From Mycobacteroides saopaulense (GTDB lineage: Bacteria; Actinomycetota; Actinomycetes; Mycobacteriales; Mycobacteriaceae), in assembly GCF_001456355.1 (NCBI RefSeq), contig NZ_CP010271.1, positions 2,542,001 through 2,606,000 of the forward strand: a DNA stretch of 64,000 bases. Direction: 5' to 3'. A model generated the notes under the pieces. The model ran no database searches and was not told the origin of the DNA. It was given only the letters and a program-made list of their open reading frames with translations. This document shows, in pieces, positions 40,178-48,412 of the stretch (position 1 is its first letter; each line of letters begins with the position of its first letter). Made by a program: the position numbers and the translations under genes.

Positions 40178-40273
40178 ACGCGGCGAGGCTCTGTAGGCGT
40201 TCTTGAGCCGTGGGTACCACCATTCAGACATCGCCTGTTCCACCGCCAACGCCGACCGACACGAGGTACGAAG

Positions 40274-41695
40274 ATGACGATCCTGGCTCCGGAGGCCGTC
40301 GATGAATCGCTCGATCCGCGTGATCCGTTGTTGCGGTTGAGCACGTTCTTCGATGACGGCAGTGTTGAGTTGTTGCATGAGCGGGACCGCTCGGGTGTGT
40401 TGGCTGCTGGTGGCACGGTCAACGGGGTCAGGACTATCGCTTTTTGCACCGATGGCACCGTGATGGGCGGGGCCATGGGGATCGAGGGCTGCCGCCACAT
40501 CGTGGCCGCCTACGACACCGCCATCGAGGAGCAGTCCCCGATTGTGGGGATCTGGCATTCCGGTGGTGCCCGTCTGGCCGAAGGGGTTTCGGCCCTGCAC
40601 GCCGTGGGGCTGGTCTTCGAGGCCATGATCCGCGCCTCCGGTTACATCCCGCAGATCTCGGTCGTGGTCGGCTTCGCCGCCGGCGGCGCCGCGTATGGCC
40701 CGGCACTGACCGACGTCATCATCATGGCCCCGGAAAGCCGCGTGTTCGTCACCGGACCCGACGTGGTCCGCAGCGTCACCGGCGAGGACGTCGACATGGC
40801 CACCCTGGGCGGCCCCGAAGCCCACCACAAAAAATCCGGTGTGTGCCACATCGTGGCCGACGATGAACTCGACGCCTACGCCCGCGGCCGCAAGCTGGTC
40901 GGATTCTTCTGCCAACAAGGCGTATTCGACCGCGGCCGCGCCGAAGCCGATCACACCGACCTGCGCGCACTGCTGCCCGAATCAGCCAAACGCGCCTACG
41001 ACGTACACCCCATCGTCAACGCCCTGCTCGACTCCGATGACCCGTTCGAGGAATTCCAGGGCAAATGGGCGCCGTCGATGGTCATCGGCCTGGGCCGCCT
41101 GGCCGGGCGAAGCGTCGGCGTGCTGGCCAACAACCCACTGCGTCTGGGGGGCTGCCTGAACTCCGAAAGCGCCGAAAAAGCCGCACGCTTCGTGCGCCTA
41201 TGCAACGCCTTCGGCATCCCGCTGATCGTGCTCGTGGACGTGCCCGGCTACCTACCCGGTGTCGGCCAAGAATGGGGCGGGGTGGTGCGCCGCGGCGCCA
41301 AACTCCTACACGCCTTCGGTGAAGCCACCGTTCCGCGCGTCACCCTGGTCACCCGCAAGATCTACGGCGGCGCCTACATCGCCATGAACTCCCGCTCACT
41401 GGGCGCCACCAAAGTCTTCGCCTGGCCGGACGCCGAGGTCGCCGTCATGGGCGCCAAAGCCGCCGTAGGCATCCTGCACAAAAAACAACTCGCCGCCGCC
41501 GCCCCCGAAGACCGCGAAGCCCTGCATGAGGAACTCGCCCTCGAACACGAACGCATCGCCGGCGGCGTCGACCGCGCCATCGAAATCGGCGTCGTCGACG
41601 AAGAAATCGAACCCTCACAAACCCGCGCAGTACTCACCCGCGCCCTCGCCGAAGCCCCCTCACGCCGCGGCCGCCACAAAAACATCCCCCTATAA
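40274..41695 (+). CDS. accD6: AccD6-type acetyl/propionyl-CoA carboxylase carboxyltransferase subunit
   Basis: 473-residue carboxyltransferase beta subunit that carboxylates acetyl-CoA (or propionyl-CoA) with a biotinylated alpha chain, producing malonyl-CoA. Oxyanion-forming glycine pairs lie in GGAMGIEGCRHI, HSGGARLAEG and FAAGGAAYGPALTD; the C-terminal half has YLPGVGQEWGGVVRRGAKLL. From memory it is very close to M. tuberculosis AccD6, normally the last gene of the FAS-II operon; here it stands next to a type II PKS instead, with no FAS-II genes. Codon use switches inside the gene (see findings). Tail to tail with marR, 16 bases apart. Confidence 0.93.
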   Translation: MTILAPEAVDESLDPRDPLLRLSTFFDDGSVELLHERDRSGVLAAGGTVNGVRTIAFCTDGTVMGGAMGIEGCRHIVAAYDTAIEEQSPIVGIWHSGGARLAEGVSALHAVGLVFEAMIRASGYIPQISVVVGFAAGGAAYGPALTDVIIMAPESRVFVTGPDVVRSVTGEDVDMATLGGPEAHHKKSGVCHIVADDELDAYARGRKLVGFFCQQGVFDRGRAEADHTDLRALLPESAKRAYDVHPIVNALLDSDDPFEEFQGKWAPSMVIGLGRLAGRSVGVLANNPLRLGGCLNSESAEKAARFVRLCNAFGIPLIVLVDVPGYLPGVGQEWGGVVRRGAKLLHAFGEATVPRVTLVTRKIYGGAYIAMNSRSLGATKVFAWPDAEVAVMGAKAAVGILHKKQLAAAAPEDREALHEELALEHERIAGGVDRAIEIGVVDEEIEPSQTRAVLTRALAEAPSRRGRHKNIPL

Positions 41696-41711
41696 ACATG
41701 GGACGCAGCCA

Positions 41712-42170
41712 TCATTTCTGATCGGGCATACTGAGTTGTGCCAGCAGGCTTTTGAGCCTTTCACGTTCTTCGCGCGTCAGGCCGGCCGTCACTCGGCGTT
41801 CTGCCACCGTGACCTGTCGGCGAGCTAGTTCCAGACGCTGCAATCCTTCTCCGGTGAGAGAGGCCGGCAATGTGCGCCCCTGCTCCGCAGCGGTTGGCCG
41901 GTCCACCAGCCCGTCGTCCTGAAGCTGTTGCAACACATCGCACATCGCCTGCCGACTCACATGCGCTCGACGCGCCAGCTCGGAATTGGACAATCCCGGA
42001 GCGGCGCACAGAATCTGCAGGCAAATGAAGGCCGGCAGCGACAGCCCAAGAGGCTCCAGCCGTACAGTCACGTGTTTTTGCAGCAGCGTCGCGGTACGGG
42101 TGAGCAAGTAGCCCAGGGGCACGCTCTCCTCGGTGTCGGCTGAACCGGCAGTAGAGCACTTGCCTGTCAC
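41712..42170 (-). CDS. MarR-family transcriptional regulator of the polyketide island
   Basis: 152-residue winged helix-turn-helix protein: LSLPAFICLQILCAAPGLSNSELARRAHVSRQAMCDVLQQLQDDGLVDRP (outline, about residues 40-95) carries the recognition helix and the start of the wing. GTG start overlaps the fabD stop (GTGA), so it is co-transcribed and likely autoregulated through the divergent promoter at 44242-44272. MarR proteins commonly sense phenolic compounds, which suits feedback by an aromatic polyketide; this is inference. Confidence 0.9.
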   Translation of the reverse strand: MTGKCSTAGSADTEESVPLGYLLTRTATLLQKHVTVRLEPLGLSLPAFICLQILCAAPGLSNSELARRAHVSRQAMCDVLQQLQDDGLVDRPTAAEQGRTLPASLTGEGLQRLELARRQVTVAERRVTAGLTREERERLKSLLAQLSMPDQK

Positions 42171-43111
42171 GACACCAGGCGCGGAGGCGATGCGGCACCC
42201 TCACGCCGGGTGAGAGCCTCCCGGACCAGCACCAGGGTTTCCGGCGCCGATGCTTGAATTGCCTGCGGTGCTGGGCTTTCCCGCCGTGTCAGCCCACTGA
42301 GCGCACCCTTGCCCAGCTCCACGCGAATATCGGCGCGGTACTGCCGGAGCGAACGGACGCAAAGATCCCACCGCACCTGGCGCGTCAACTGCCGGACCAG
42401 GCGGTGTTTGAGATCCAGCGGCCCGGTGACGAGCGTGCCATCGGCGTTCGACAGCAGCGGGTATCGGGACATCACGACAGCCGTGTTCTCGAGCGCGGCA
42501 CCGAATTCCTGTTCCGCAGAGGCCATGTACGGCGAATGGAAGGCCCCGGCCACCTGCAGCAGCTTTATCTGGGTATCGGGCGGCGGCGAGGCACGCAACT
42601 GATCCAGGTCCTCCAGCCGCCCGGCGGCCACCACCTGTCCCGGGCCGTTCACGTTCGCCACGAACAGTCCTAGTTCCTCGACCGCTCGAGTCACCTCGCA
42701 TAGGCCGCCGCCAACCACCGCCGCCATTCCGGTGGGCTCGTGGTCGCAGGCGCTGCGCATCGCCAGTCCCCTGAGCCTGGCCAACCGAACGGCATCGTGT
42801 GGGCTCATCGCACCGGCCGCCGCGGCGGCGGCCAGTTCTCCCACCGAGTGTCCGGCAAAGATCAACCGGTCCGGCAGCGTCAGCTCACTGCGAAGCCTGT
42901 CGAAGACCAGCAGCGACGTGGCCACGATGAGTGGTTGAGCGATCGCGGTATCAGTGATCTCGTCGTTCTCTGCCACTGTGCCGTAGTAGCGCAGGTCGAG
43001 ATCGGCAGCCTGCGAGAATTCGTCGATCAGGGCAGATCCCGCGTCATCCAGCCACGGTGTGATCATGCCCTTGCGCTGGGCTCCTTGTCCGGGCATCACC
43101 ATTGCGAACAT
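42167..43111 (-). CDS. fabD: Malonyl-CoA:ACP transacylase of the type II PKS cluster
   Basis: 314-residue acyltransferase loading malonyl units on ACP. The second ATG (43111) is chosen because AGGAGG ends six bases upstream; the first ATG at 43117 abuts it. Nucleophile motif FAGHSVGELAAAA (Ser about 89), the Arg of RLRGLAMRSACDHEPTGMAAVVGG and the catalytic His in VAGAFHSPYM are present. Type II clusters usually borrow the fatty-acid FabD, so a dedicated copy suggests a self-sufficient pathway. Middle gene of the operon nitroreductase fusion-fabD-marR. Confidence 0.92.
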   Translation of the reverse strand: MFAMVMPGQGAQRKGMITPWLDDAGSALIDEFSQAADLDLRYYGTVAENDEITDTAIAQPLIVATSLLVFDRLRSELTLPDRLIFAGHSVGELAAAAAAGAMSPHDAVRLARLRGLAMRSACDHEPTGMAAVVGGGLCEVTRAVEELGLFVANVNGPGQVVAAGRLEDLDQLRASPPPDTQIKLLQVAGAFHSPYMASAEQEFGAALENTAVVMSRYPLLSNADGTLVTGPLDLKHRLVRQLTRQVRWDLCVRSLRQYRADIRVELGKGALSGLTRRESPAPQAIQASAPETLVLVREALTRREGAASPPRLVS

Positions 43112-43131
43112 GTTCATCCTCCTGAGGACCG

Positions 43132-44181
43132 TTAGACGGAACTGACAACGTCGCGATAGGTGAGACGCGGCAATCTGGGGTGCCAGGCGTCGGGGCCGGG
43201 CTTGCCGATGTTCACCACCACCAGGGATTGATGCACCCCGTCCGGAAAGAACTCCTTGTCGACCTCACCGGCATCGAATCCGGTCATCGGTCCGGCCGCC
43301 AACCCGGCTGCCCGGATACCGAGGATGAAGTACCCGACCTGGATCAGCGCATTGGTCCGCGCGGACGCGGTGCGTGCGGACACATCCTCGAAATAGTCCT
43401 TGGCTTCCGGAAGGTGCGGAAACTGCGTCGGAAGCTCTTCGTGGAAATTCAAGTCAGCGGCCAGGATCGCCACCAATGGTGCGGACTGAGTCTTGGCCTG
43501 GTTGGCGCCGAGCATGTGCTGCACGAGCCGTGATCGCGCATCACCGGAACGGACCAGGACCACGCGCAACGGCTGCTGGTTCATGGACGTGGGCGCGAAC
43601 TTGATCAACTCGTAGACAGCCTGCATCTGCTCGTCGGATACCGGCTCGTCGGTGAACGTGTTGGCCGTCCGCGCCTCACGGAAGAGTAGATCTTGCGCGG
43701 CCGTGGGCAACGCCAACAACGCCGGCTCGGGCTCCGTTACCCCTTGCAGCAGTGGAGAATCACTGTCATACCTGACATGACGTGATTTGGTCTGCAGATC
43801 GCCGTCCACCCGGACGAGCACATCGTGGACCACACAGCTCGGATTGGCCTCCGCGGGCTTGCCCGGCCGGGTCTTGATGACCAGGCAGTAGACCGTGGAA
43901 CGAATCTCGTCCGCATCGATGTATTCGAGGTCGATCATCGAGAAGTAGTGCCGCTTCTGCACCGGATCGTGTTTGCCCATCTCGCGGAAGTCATACAGGT
44001 CGTTGATGATTCCGGCTCTCGTGACGCTGGCGGGCAGGGCCGTGGTGTGGTCGAAGATCGCATCCTCGGTGAAGGTCGCCGCATAGCCTTCGATGTCCTG
44101 CGCATCGAGCCGCTGCATCTGCCTGGCGTAGAACTGCTGCACCTCCGTGTAGAGGCTCGTGCTGATCTCAATGGTCGTCAT
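43132..44181 (-). CDS. NTF2/SnoaL-like domain fused to a nitroreductase-family flavoenzyme
   Basis: 349-residue two-domain protein. Residues about 1-150 form an NTF2-like cone (SnoaL_4 type): VQQFYARQMQRLDAQDIEGYAATFTEDAIFDH at the start and KSRHVRYDSD near its end; such domains act as polyketide cyclases or hydroxylases. Residues about 160-349 are an FMN nitroreductase of the RutE/malonic-semialdehyde-reductase type: FKFAPTSMNQQP-like LIKFAPTSMNQQPLRVVLV, then AAGLAAGPMTGFD and VVVNIGKPG. The linker is short. The fusion suggests ring closure or hydroxylation paired with flavin redox chemistry on one intermediate. AAGGGGA precedes the ATG; fabD follows after 20 bases. The function is inferred only. 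Confidence 0.85.
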   Translation of the reverse strand: MTTIEISTSLYTEVQQFYARQMQRLDAQDIEGYAATFTEDAIFDHTTALPASVTRAGIINDLYDFREMGKHDPVQKRHYFSMIDLEYIDADEIRSTVYCLVIKTRPGKPAEANPSCVVHDVLVRVDGDLQTKSRHVRYDSDSPLLQGVTEPEPALLALPTAAQDLLFREARTANTFTDEPVSDEQMQAVYELIKFAPTSMNQQPLRVVLVRSGDARSRLVQHMLGANQAKTQSAPLVAILAADLNFHEELPTQFPHLPEAKDYFEDVSARTASARTNALIQVGYFILGIRAAGLAAGPMTGFDAGEVDKEFFPDGVHQSLVVVNIGKPGPDAWHPRLPRLTYRDVVSSV

Positions 44182-44241
44182 GGTCGGTTCCCCTTGATCT
44201 CATCTTCGGTCTCGCCAGTTTCATTAGCGCAGCTCGAATCT

Positions 44242-44272
44242 CGGTCAAGGGCGGCATAGCAGGGCTTGACCG
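44242..44272. promoter_or_regulatory. Symmetric divergent promoter/operator between the ketoreductase and the nitroreductase-fabD-marR operon
   Basis: Perfect 8-bp inverted repeat CGGTCAAG (44242-44249) and CTTGACCG (44265-44272) separated by 15 bases. Each arm supplies a TTGACC -35 box facing outward. On the plus strand a TGCATA-like -10 follows 18 bases later, before the ketoreductase gene. On the minus strand a TAATGA -10 follows 16 bases later, before the nitroreductase fusion gene. One dimeric repressor on the repeat would shut both promoters; the MarR protein of the operon is the obvious candidate. Confidence 0.65.
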
Positions 44273-44304
44273 GAGCTATAGCGCCGCCGTGCATAGTCGC
44301 TTTC

Positions 44305-45093
44305 ATGACTTCGACAACGACTCGTAAAGTTGCTCTCATCACCGGTGCGACCAGTGGCATGGGTTTGACGATCGCGCAGCATCTGGCCAAGCAGGATTTC
44401 GCCGTTTTCCTGTGCGCCCGCAGCGAGGAGTCACTGGCCCAGACCATCAAGCAGCTGCAGACCGACGGCTACGAAGCCGACGGGGTGACCTGCGATGTGA
44501 CCGATCCCGAGCAGATACGCGCCTATGTCGCCGCTGCCGTGGATCGTTATGGACCAGTTGACATACTGGTCAACAACGCCGGCCGCAACGGCGGCGGAAT
44601 TACCAAGGACATCACCGACGAACTCTGGTTCGACGTCATCAACACCAATCTCAACAGCGTCTTCCTGATGACCAAGGCGGCACTGACCACCGGCGGAATG
44701 CTCGACCAGGGCTGGGGCCGAATCGTCAACATCGCCTCCACCGGCGGCAAGCAGGGTGTGCTCCACGGCGCACCGTACTCGGCGTCAAAGCACGGAATGG
44801 TCGGATTCACCAAGGCATTGGGCCTGGAACTGGCCAAGACCGGCGTGACGGTCAACGCCGTATGCCCCGGCTTCGTCGAGACGCCGATGGCAGAGCGTGT
44901 CCGCGAAACCTACGCCACGCTGTGGGGTGTGGATGCCGAGGAGGCTGGCAAGCGTGTCGCCGCGCGCGTACCCATCGGCCGATATGTGGACACCGAAGAG
45001 GTGGCGGCCATGGTCGATTACCTGATCAGCCCCGGCGCCAATGCGGTAACCGCACAAGCCCTCAATGTCTGTGGCGGGCTGGGGAATTACTGA
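44305..45093 (+). CDS. ActIII-like polyketide C9 ketoreductase
   Basis: 262-residue NADPH-dependent SDR, the same length as ActIII. TGATSGMG cofactor loop (14-21), NNAGRNGGG (90-98; ActIII has NAGRPGGG here), catalytic Ser145, Tyr158 and Lys162 in NIASTGG and PYSASK, and a C-terminal WGVDAEEAGKRVAARVPIGRYV block typical of aromatic-PKS ketoreductases. Reduces the C9 ketone of the nascent poly-beta-ketone on ACP, fixing the first ring fold. ATG 44305 is chosen over an upstream TTG at 44266. The only plus-strand gene inside the operon region; its end overlaps the lipocalin-like gene by seven bases. Confidence 0.93.
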   Translation: MTSTTTRKVALITGATSGMGLTIAQHLAKQDFAVFLCARSEESLAQTIKQLQTDGYEADGVTCDVTDPEQIRAYVAAAVDRYGPVDILVNNAGRNGGGITKDITDELWFDVINTNLNSVFLMTKAALTTGGMLDQGWGRIVNIASTGGKQGVLHGAPYSASKHGMVGFTKALGLELAKTGVTVNAVCPGFVETPMAERVRETYATLWGVDAEEAGKRVAARVPIGRYVDTEEVAAMVDYLISPGANAVTAQALNVCGGLGNY

Positions 45094-45485
45094 TTTCGCC
45101 GCCAGGTCAGTATGCGCCGCTGCTGCCTGTCACCCTGCTGGAGCGCACCGATCAACGTCAGCCTATCGACACCGAAGTCGTACTGACGGGTCTGCACGGT
45201 GCCAGCCCAGGCCGGATTGGAGCACACCGTGATGTGGTGCAGCACTATCGATCCGTCCACTTGCCAGTGCCCGGCGTATCCCATGAACGGGACCGCGCCG
45301 GGCACTGGTTCGCCACGCATCATGCTCACCGACAGCGCGCCCTCGGCACCGTAGTAAAGCAACCCCACCGGCGAGGGACCCAGCGGCCCCTCACTGGTGA
45401 CCCCGCTCTCGTCGAGATCGTAATAGGACTCCAATCGCCACTGCCCCACGAAGTCACGGGGCCGTACCGACTCACTGGACGGCAT
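45087..45485 (-). CDS. Lipocalin-like domain protein of the polyketide cluster
   Basis: 132-residue beta-barrel protein resembling the lipocalin-like family (Lipocalin_5 type): FVGQWRLESYYDLDESGVTSEGPLG at the start, GLLYYGAEGALSVSMMR and GYAGHWQVDGSIVLHHITVCSNP in the middle (in outline). ATG 45485 overlaps the hydrolase gene end by 14 bases. It has no signal peptide, so it is likely cytoplasmic and could bind a hydrophobic intermediate or act as a cyclase. Last gene of the main PKS operon. Confidence 0.82.
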   Translation of the reverse strand: MPSSESVRPRDFVGQWRLESYYDLDESGVTSEGPLGPSPVGLLYYGAEGALSVSMMRGEPVPGAVPFMGYAGHWQVDGSIVLHHITVCSNPAWAGTVQTRQYDFGVDRLTLIGALQQGDRQQRRILTWRRNQ

Positions 45486-46245
45486 GTGCGGACCCCCGGC
45501 GGGCGTGGGCTTGCACCAAGTCCGCAAGCGCCTCAGCCAGCTCGTCGGGCATGGTGATCATCGCGTCGTGCCCAGTCTCCAGTTCCCGGACGGGTTCGCC
45601 CACGGGCGGATAGGAACGCGGCATCAACTGCGCCCGCAGCGACGTCCATGCCTGGCCACCACCGGAACAGTGGATGTGCGCACGCGGGATGCCCTGCAGC
45701 CGTTCCGGATTGTTCAACCGCATGACATCGGTGAAGGTACGCAGCGACTGTGGGCTCTGCATCGAACGCACCCAACTCAGGTCGGGCTCGTCGGTCACGC
45801 CGTAGCAACCCTCGACGCCCGGGGGCATGCCGGCCACCGGCACCCGCCAGCCGTCGCCCTCGGACTGCGCCGCCTCGGCGAAGGCCTGCACGTTGACCGG
45901 AAGAATATCGGCCACAGCCTCGCCATCGCGCGCGACGAAGGTATCCAGATACACCAGTAACCCTATGCGGGAGGGAATCTGGTCCGCGACAGCCGTCACG
46001 ACGATGCCGGCGTAACTGTGCCCTACCAGGACCACGTCGGTCAGATCCTCGTCCGTGATCAGGCCCACGATGTCGTTGACGTGGACATCCAAACCCACCT
46101 GCGGCCCCAATTCGGACGCTCGCTCCCCCAGCCCGGTCAGGGAGGGGGCATAGACGTTGTGTCCCGCGGCTTCGAGCACCGGAGTCAGCCTTTCCCAGCA
46201 CCAACCACCGTGAAACGCACCATGTACCAACACATATGTCGTCAT
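45472..46245 (-). CDS. Alpha/beta hydrolase (methylesterase/salicylate-esterase-like)
   Basis: 257-residue esterase-fold protein from ATG 46245, two bases after the monooxygenase stop. N-terminal VLVHGAFHGGWCWERL, nucleophile elbow VGHSYAGIV (Ser about 76), acidic residue region and catalytic His in ELETGHDAMI. Resembles small cofactor-free esterases acting on aromatic esters. In this cluster it may release or cleave an ester or lactone of the polyketide. A much longer open frame continues upstream, but it lies antiparallel in frame with monooxygenase coding and is not part of this protein. Confidence 0.88.
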   Translation of the reverse strand: MTTYVLVHGAFHGGWCWERLTPVLEAAGHNVYAPSLTGLGERASELGPQVGLDVHVNDIVGLITDEDLTDVVLVGHSYAGIVVTAVADQIPSRIGLLVYLDTFVARDGEAVADILPVNVQAFAEAAQSEGDGWRVPVAGMPPGVEGCYGVTDEPDLSWVRSMQSPQSLRTFTDVMRLNNPERLQGIPRAHIHCSGGGQAWTSLRAQLMPRSYPPVGEPVRELETGHDAMITMPDELAEALADLVQAHARRGSAHAVQ

Positions 46246-46247
46246 GT

Positions 46248-47486
46248 CTAAGCCTCCATGGATTCGGAACGCATCCCCACCGCCGGCGGGGGCACTGGTT
46301 CGGGACGCAGGCCCCGGCCTATCACCCGGGCAATCAGTCTGGGCAACAAGGGAAATGCTCGGATCAGTCGTATCAGCAGCGGACGTTCGGCGGGCGGACG
46401 ACCGGCGGTCGGGTAAAGATCCGCCAGCAGATACAGCTGTGCCCACTGCACTATCTGGGCCGGATACTGGCGGCGGCGCTGCACACGGGCCAGCTGCGCC
46501 ACCGAGGGTCGAGCACCGGAAGCCAGCACCGGGCCCAGCATGCGTGCCGCGGCAACGGCGTCTTGCACGGCAAGGTTTATGCCCACGCCGCCGGCCGGCG
46601 ACATCGCATGTGCCGCATCGCCGATCGCCAACAAACCCGGTCGGTACCAGCGCCGCAATCGATCCACGCGTACATCGAGAAGGTGAAAGTCGCTCCAGTC
46701 GTCCAACTCTTCGGCCAGTCTGCCCGCGAACACCGGATAGATGGCGGCGATCGCGGTCTTCAGGGCGTCCAGCCCCTCGCGCCGGATCTGTTCGTAGCCA
46801 CCCTTGGGGATCATGTAGGCGATCTGCCAATAGTGTCCACGATTGAGGCAGACGATGAAGTAGCCCCTGCCGCTGCGGACCGCCGAAACCGGATCGTCGG
46901 CCGCACGGCTCAGCCGGAACCACAACACGTCCATCGGTGCCGTAGACGCGGCCAGGCCGAGTTCTCCGGTGGACCGCACGAGTGACCGCCGCCCGTCTGC
47001 CGCGATCACCAACTTGGCCCGAATCTGCAGCACGCCACCGGGGCCGCTGGCTCTCACCCCCACCACGTCCTCGCCCTCGTGAATCAACTCGGTGGCCTGA
47101 ACCTGCTGCAGGAGTTCAAATCCCGGATAGCGCCGGGCCGCGGAGGCGACGAAGTCCAGCACGTCCCACTGCGGCATGAAGGCCAGGTACCGGTATCTGC
47201 CAGGTAGCGCCCGGAAGTCCGCGAACAGCAATTGGCCGGAGTCGGTGGCGATCGGCAGAGTCTCGGCCTTTGCATGCGGCAGCTCGAGAAACTGGTCGAT
47301 CAGCCCCAGCTCGTCCATCGCCTGCAGTGTCGAAGGGTGAACCGTATCGCCGCGGAAGTCCCGGAGAAAATCGGAATGTTTCTCCACCACCGTCACATCG
47401 AGACCGAATCGGGCCAGCAGCAGACCGGCCATCAGACCGGCCGGGCCACCACCGATGACACACACGTCGACGGCTACGCCAGGCAT
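46248..47486 (-). CDS. FAD-dependent aromatic polyketide monooxygenase (PHBH-like)
   Basis: 412-residue group A flavoprotein monooxygenase. Dinucleotide loop CVIGGGPAGLMAGLLLARFG (about 9-28), the DG motif region AADGRRSLVRSTGEL (about 167-181) and the second FAD motif GLLAIGDAAHAMSPAGGVGINLAVQDA (about 283-309). Uses NAD(P)H and O2 to hydroxylate or epoxidise aromatic rings. Start overlaps the metallo-beta-lactamase gene by 13 bases. Likely introduces a hydroxyl or quinone oxygen on the cyclised polyketide. Confidence 0.92.
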   Translation of the reverse strand: MPGVAVDVCVIGGGPAGLMAGLLLARFGLDVTVVEKHSDFLRDFRGDTVHPSTLQAMDELGLIDQFLELPHAKAETLPIATDSGQLLFADFRALPGRYRYLAFMPQWDVLDFVASAARRYPGFELLQQVQATELIHEGEDVVGVRASGPGGVLQIRAKLVIAADGRRSLVRSTGELGLAASTAPMDVLWFRLSRAADDPVSAVRSGRGYFIVCLNRGHYWQIAYMIPKGGYEQIRREGLDALKTAIAAIYPVFAGRLAEELDDWSDFHLLDVRVDRLRRWYRPGLLAIGDAAHAMSPAGGVGINLAVQDAVAAARMLGPVLASGARPSVAQLARVQRRRQYPAQIVQWAQLYLLADLYPTAGRPPAERPLLIRLIRAFPLLPRLIARVIGRGLRPEPVPPPAVGMRSESMEA

Positions 47487-48412
47487 TCGGGCACCTGACC
47501 GTCGTTGTATCTGACCATGTCGTCGAACGCGGCCATCACGTCAAGCGGTACCCCAAACTCACCTTCGTGTGGTGCGGCACCGAGTTCGGCATAGGCGCGG
47601 TAGAGGTTACCCACGAGCCGTTCGGAGTCGATCAAGCCTGCGAATTCGCCCAATTCGGCACGGTGAGCGACCTCGAGCGGTCCGATGCCCTCGGCAGACC
47701 CCTCGGCAGCCAAGCGCTGGACCCAGGTCAAGTAGGCGATCGTCTGCTCGAATACCTCCGGCCCGGTCAGTGGACCGTGCCCGCACACCACCGTGGTGGC
47801 ACCGAACTCCGCGAGCCGGCGAATGACCTGTAGCGCTCCCGCCACCGAGCCCATCAGGTTGAACGGCGTCGCCCCCGAGAGCACGATGTCACCGGCGAAG
47901 AGAATCCGATCCTGCGGAAGCCAGACCACGGCATCGTTGGTGGTGTGTGCCGGACCAAGGTGTATCAACTCGGCCGCACGGTTCCCGATGTGCAGCTGCA
48001 AGCGCTCGGTGAAGGTCACCGACGGCAGGGTGACTCGGACGTCTCCCCATTCGACGTCGGGCCATAGCCGGGTGAGGGCAAGGCCGGCCTCGTCCATCTC
48101 CACTCGGGCGCGCTCGTGCGCGATGATCGTGGCCTGGGGGCCGAACAGATGGTTGCCGAAATGATGATCACCGTGGAAGTGGGTGTTGACAACGGTGCGC
48201 CGTGCACCGGGGGCCAGCCCGTCGACCGCCGCCACCAACCGCCGATTGCGGCTCTCGGTAGCGAGGGTGTCGATCACTACCGCCCCCTCCGGGCTCACCA
48301 CGATTCCCGAGTTACTGAGGCACCAGCCCCCGGGCAGCTGAAGATAGGCGTAGACCCCGTCCGCGATCTCGGTGATCCGATCGGTGTCCTGTGCCGCCAG
48401 CCCGCGGGTCAA
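47474..48412 (-). CDS. Metallo-beta-lactamase-fold cyclase/thioesterase (ActIV-like candidate)
   Basis: 312-residue zinc hydrolase with metal motif NTHFHGDHHFGNH (about 97-109), further ligands in LGPAHTTND and LFAGDIVLSG, and a final CGHGPL. It belongs to the group of MBL proteins that, in ActIV-type systems, close the second ring and release the chain from ACP. It starts at an unusual TTG (48412) that overlaps the aromatase stop as TTGA; no ATG or GTG fits. Position directly after the aromatase/cyclase supports a cyclisation/release role; a plain glyoxalase-like hydrolase cannot be excluded. Confidence 0.88.
   Translation of the reverse strand: MTRGLAAQDTDRITEIADGVYAYLQLPGGWCLSNSGIVVSPEGAVVIDTLATESRNRRLVAAVDGLAPGARRTVVNTHFHGDHHFGNHLFGPQATIIAHERARVEMDEAGLALTRLWPDVEWGDVRVTLPSVTFTERLQLHIGNRAAELIHLGPAHTTNDAVVWLPQDRILFAGDIVLSGATPFNLMGSVAGALQVIRRLAEFGATTVVCGHGPLTGPEVFEQTIAYLTWVQRLAAEGSAEGIGPLEVAHRAELGEFAGLIDSERLVGNLYRAYAELGAAPHEGEFGVPLDVMAAFDDMVRYNDGQVPECLA

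Noticed and set aside
40274..41695. accD6 as part of a FAS-II operon in this window
   Set aside because: No acpM, kasA or kasB adjoins it; the neighbouring fabD belongs to a different transcription unit of the PKS cluster.
46246..46923. In-frame upstream extension of the alpha/beta hydrolase gene
   Set aside because: Arg/Gly-rich translation inside the monooxygenase coding region; the real start is the ATG at 46245 just after the monooxygenase stop.
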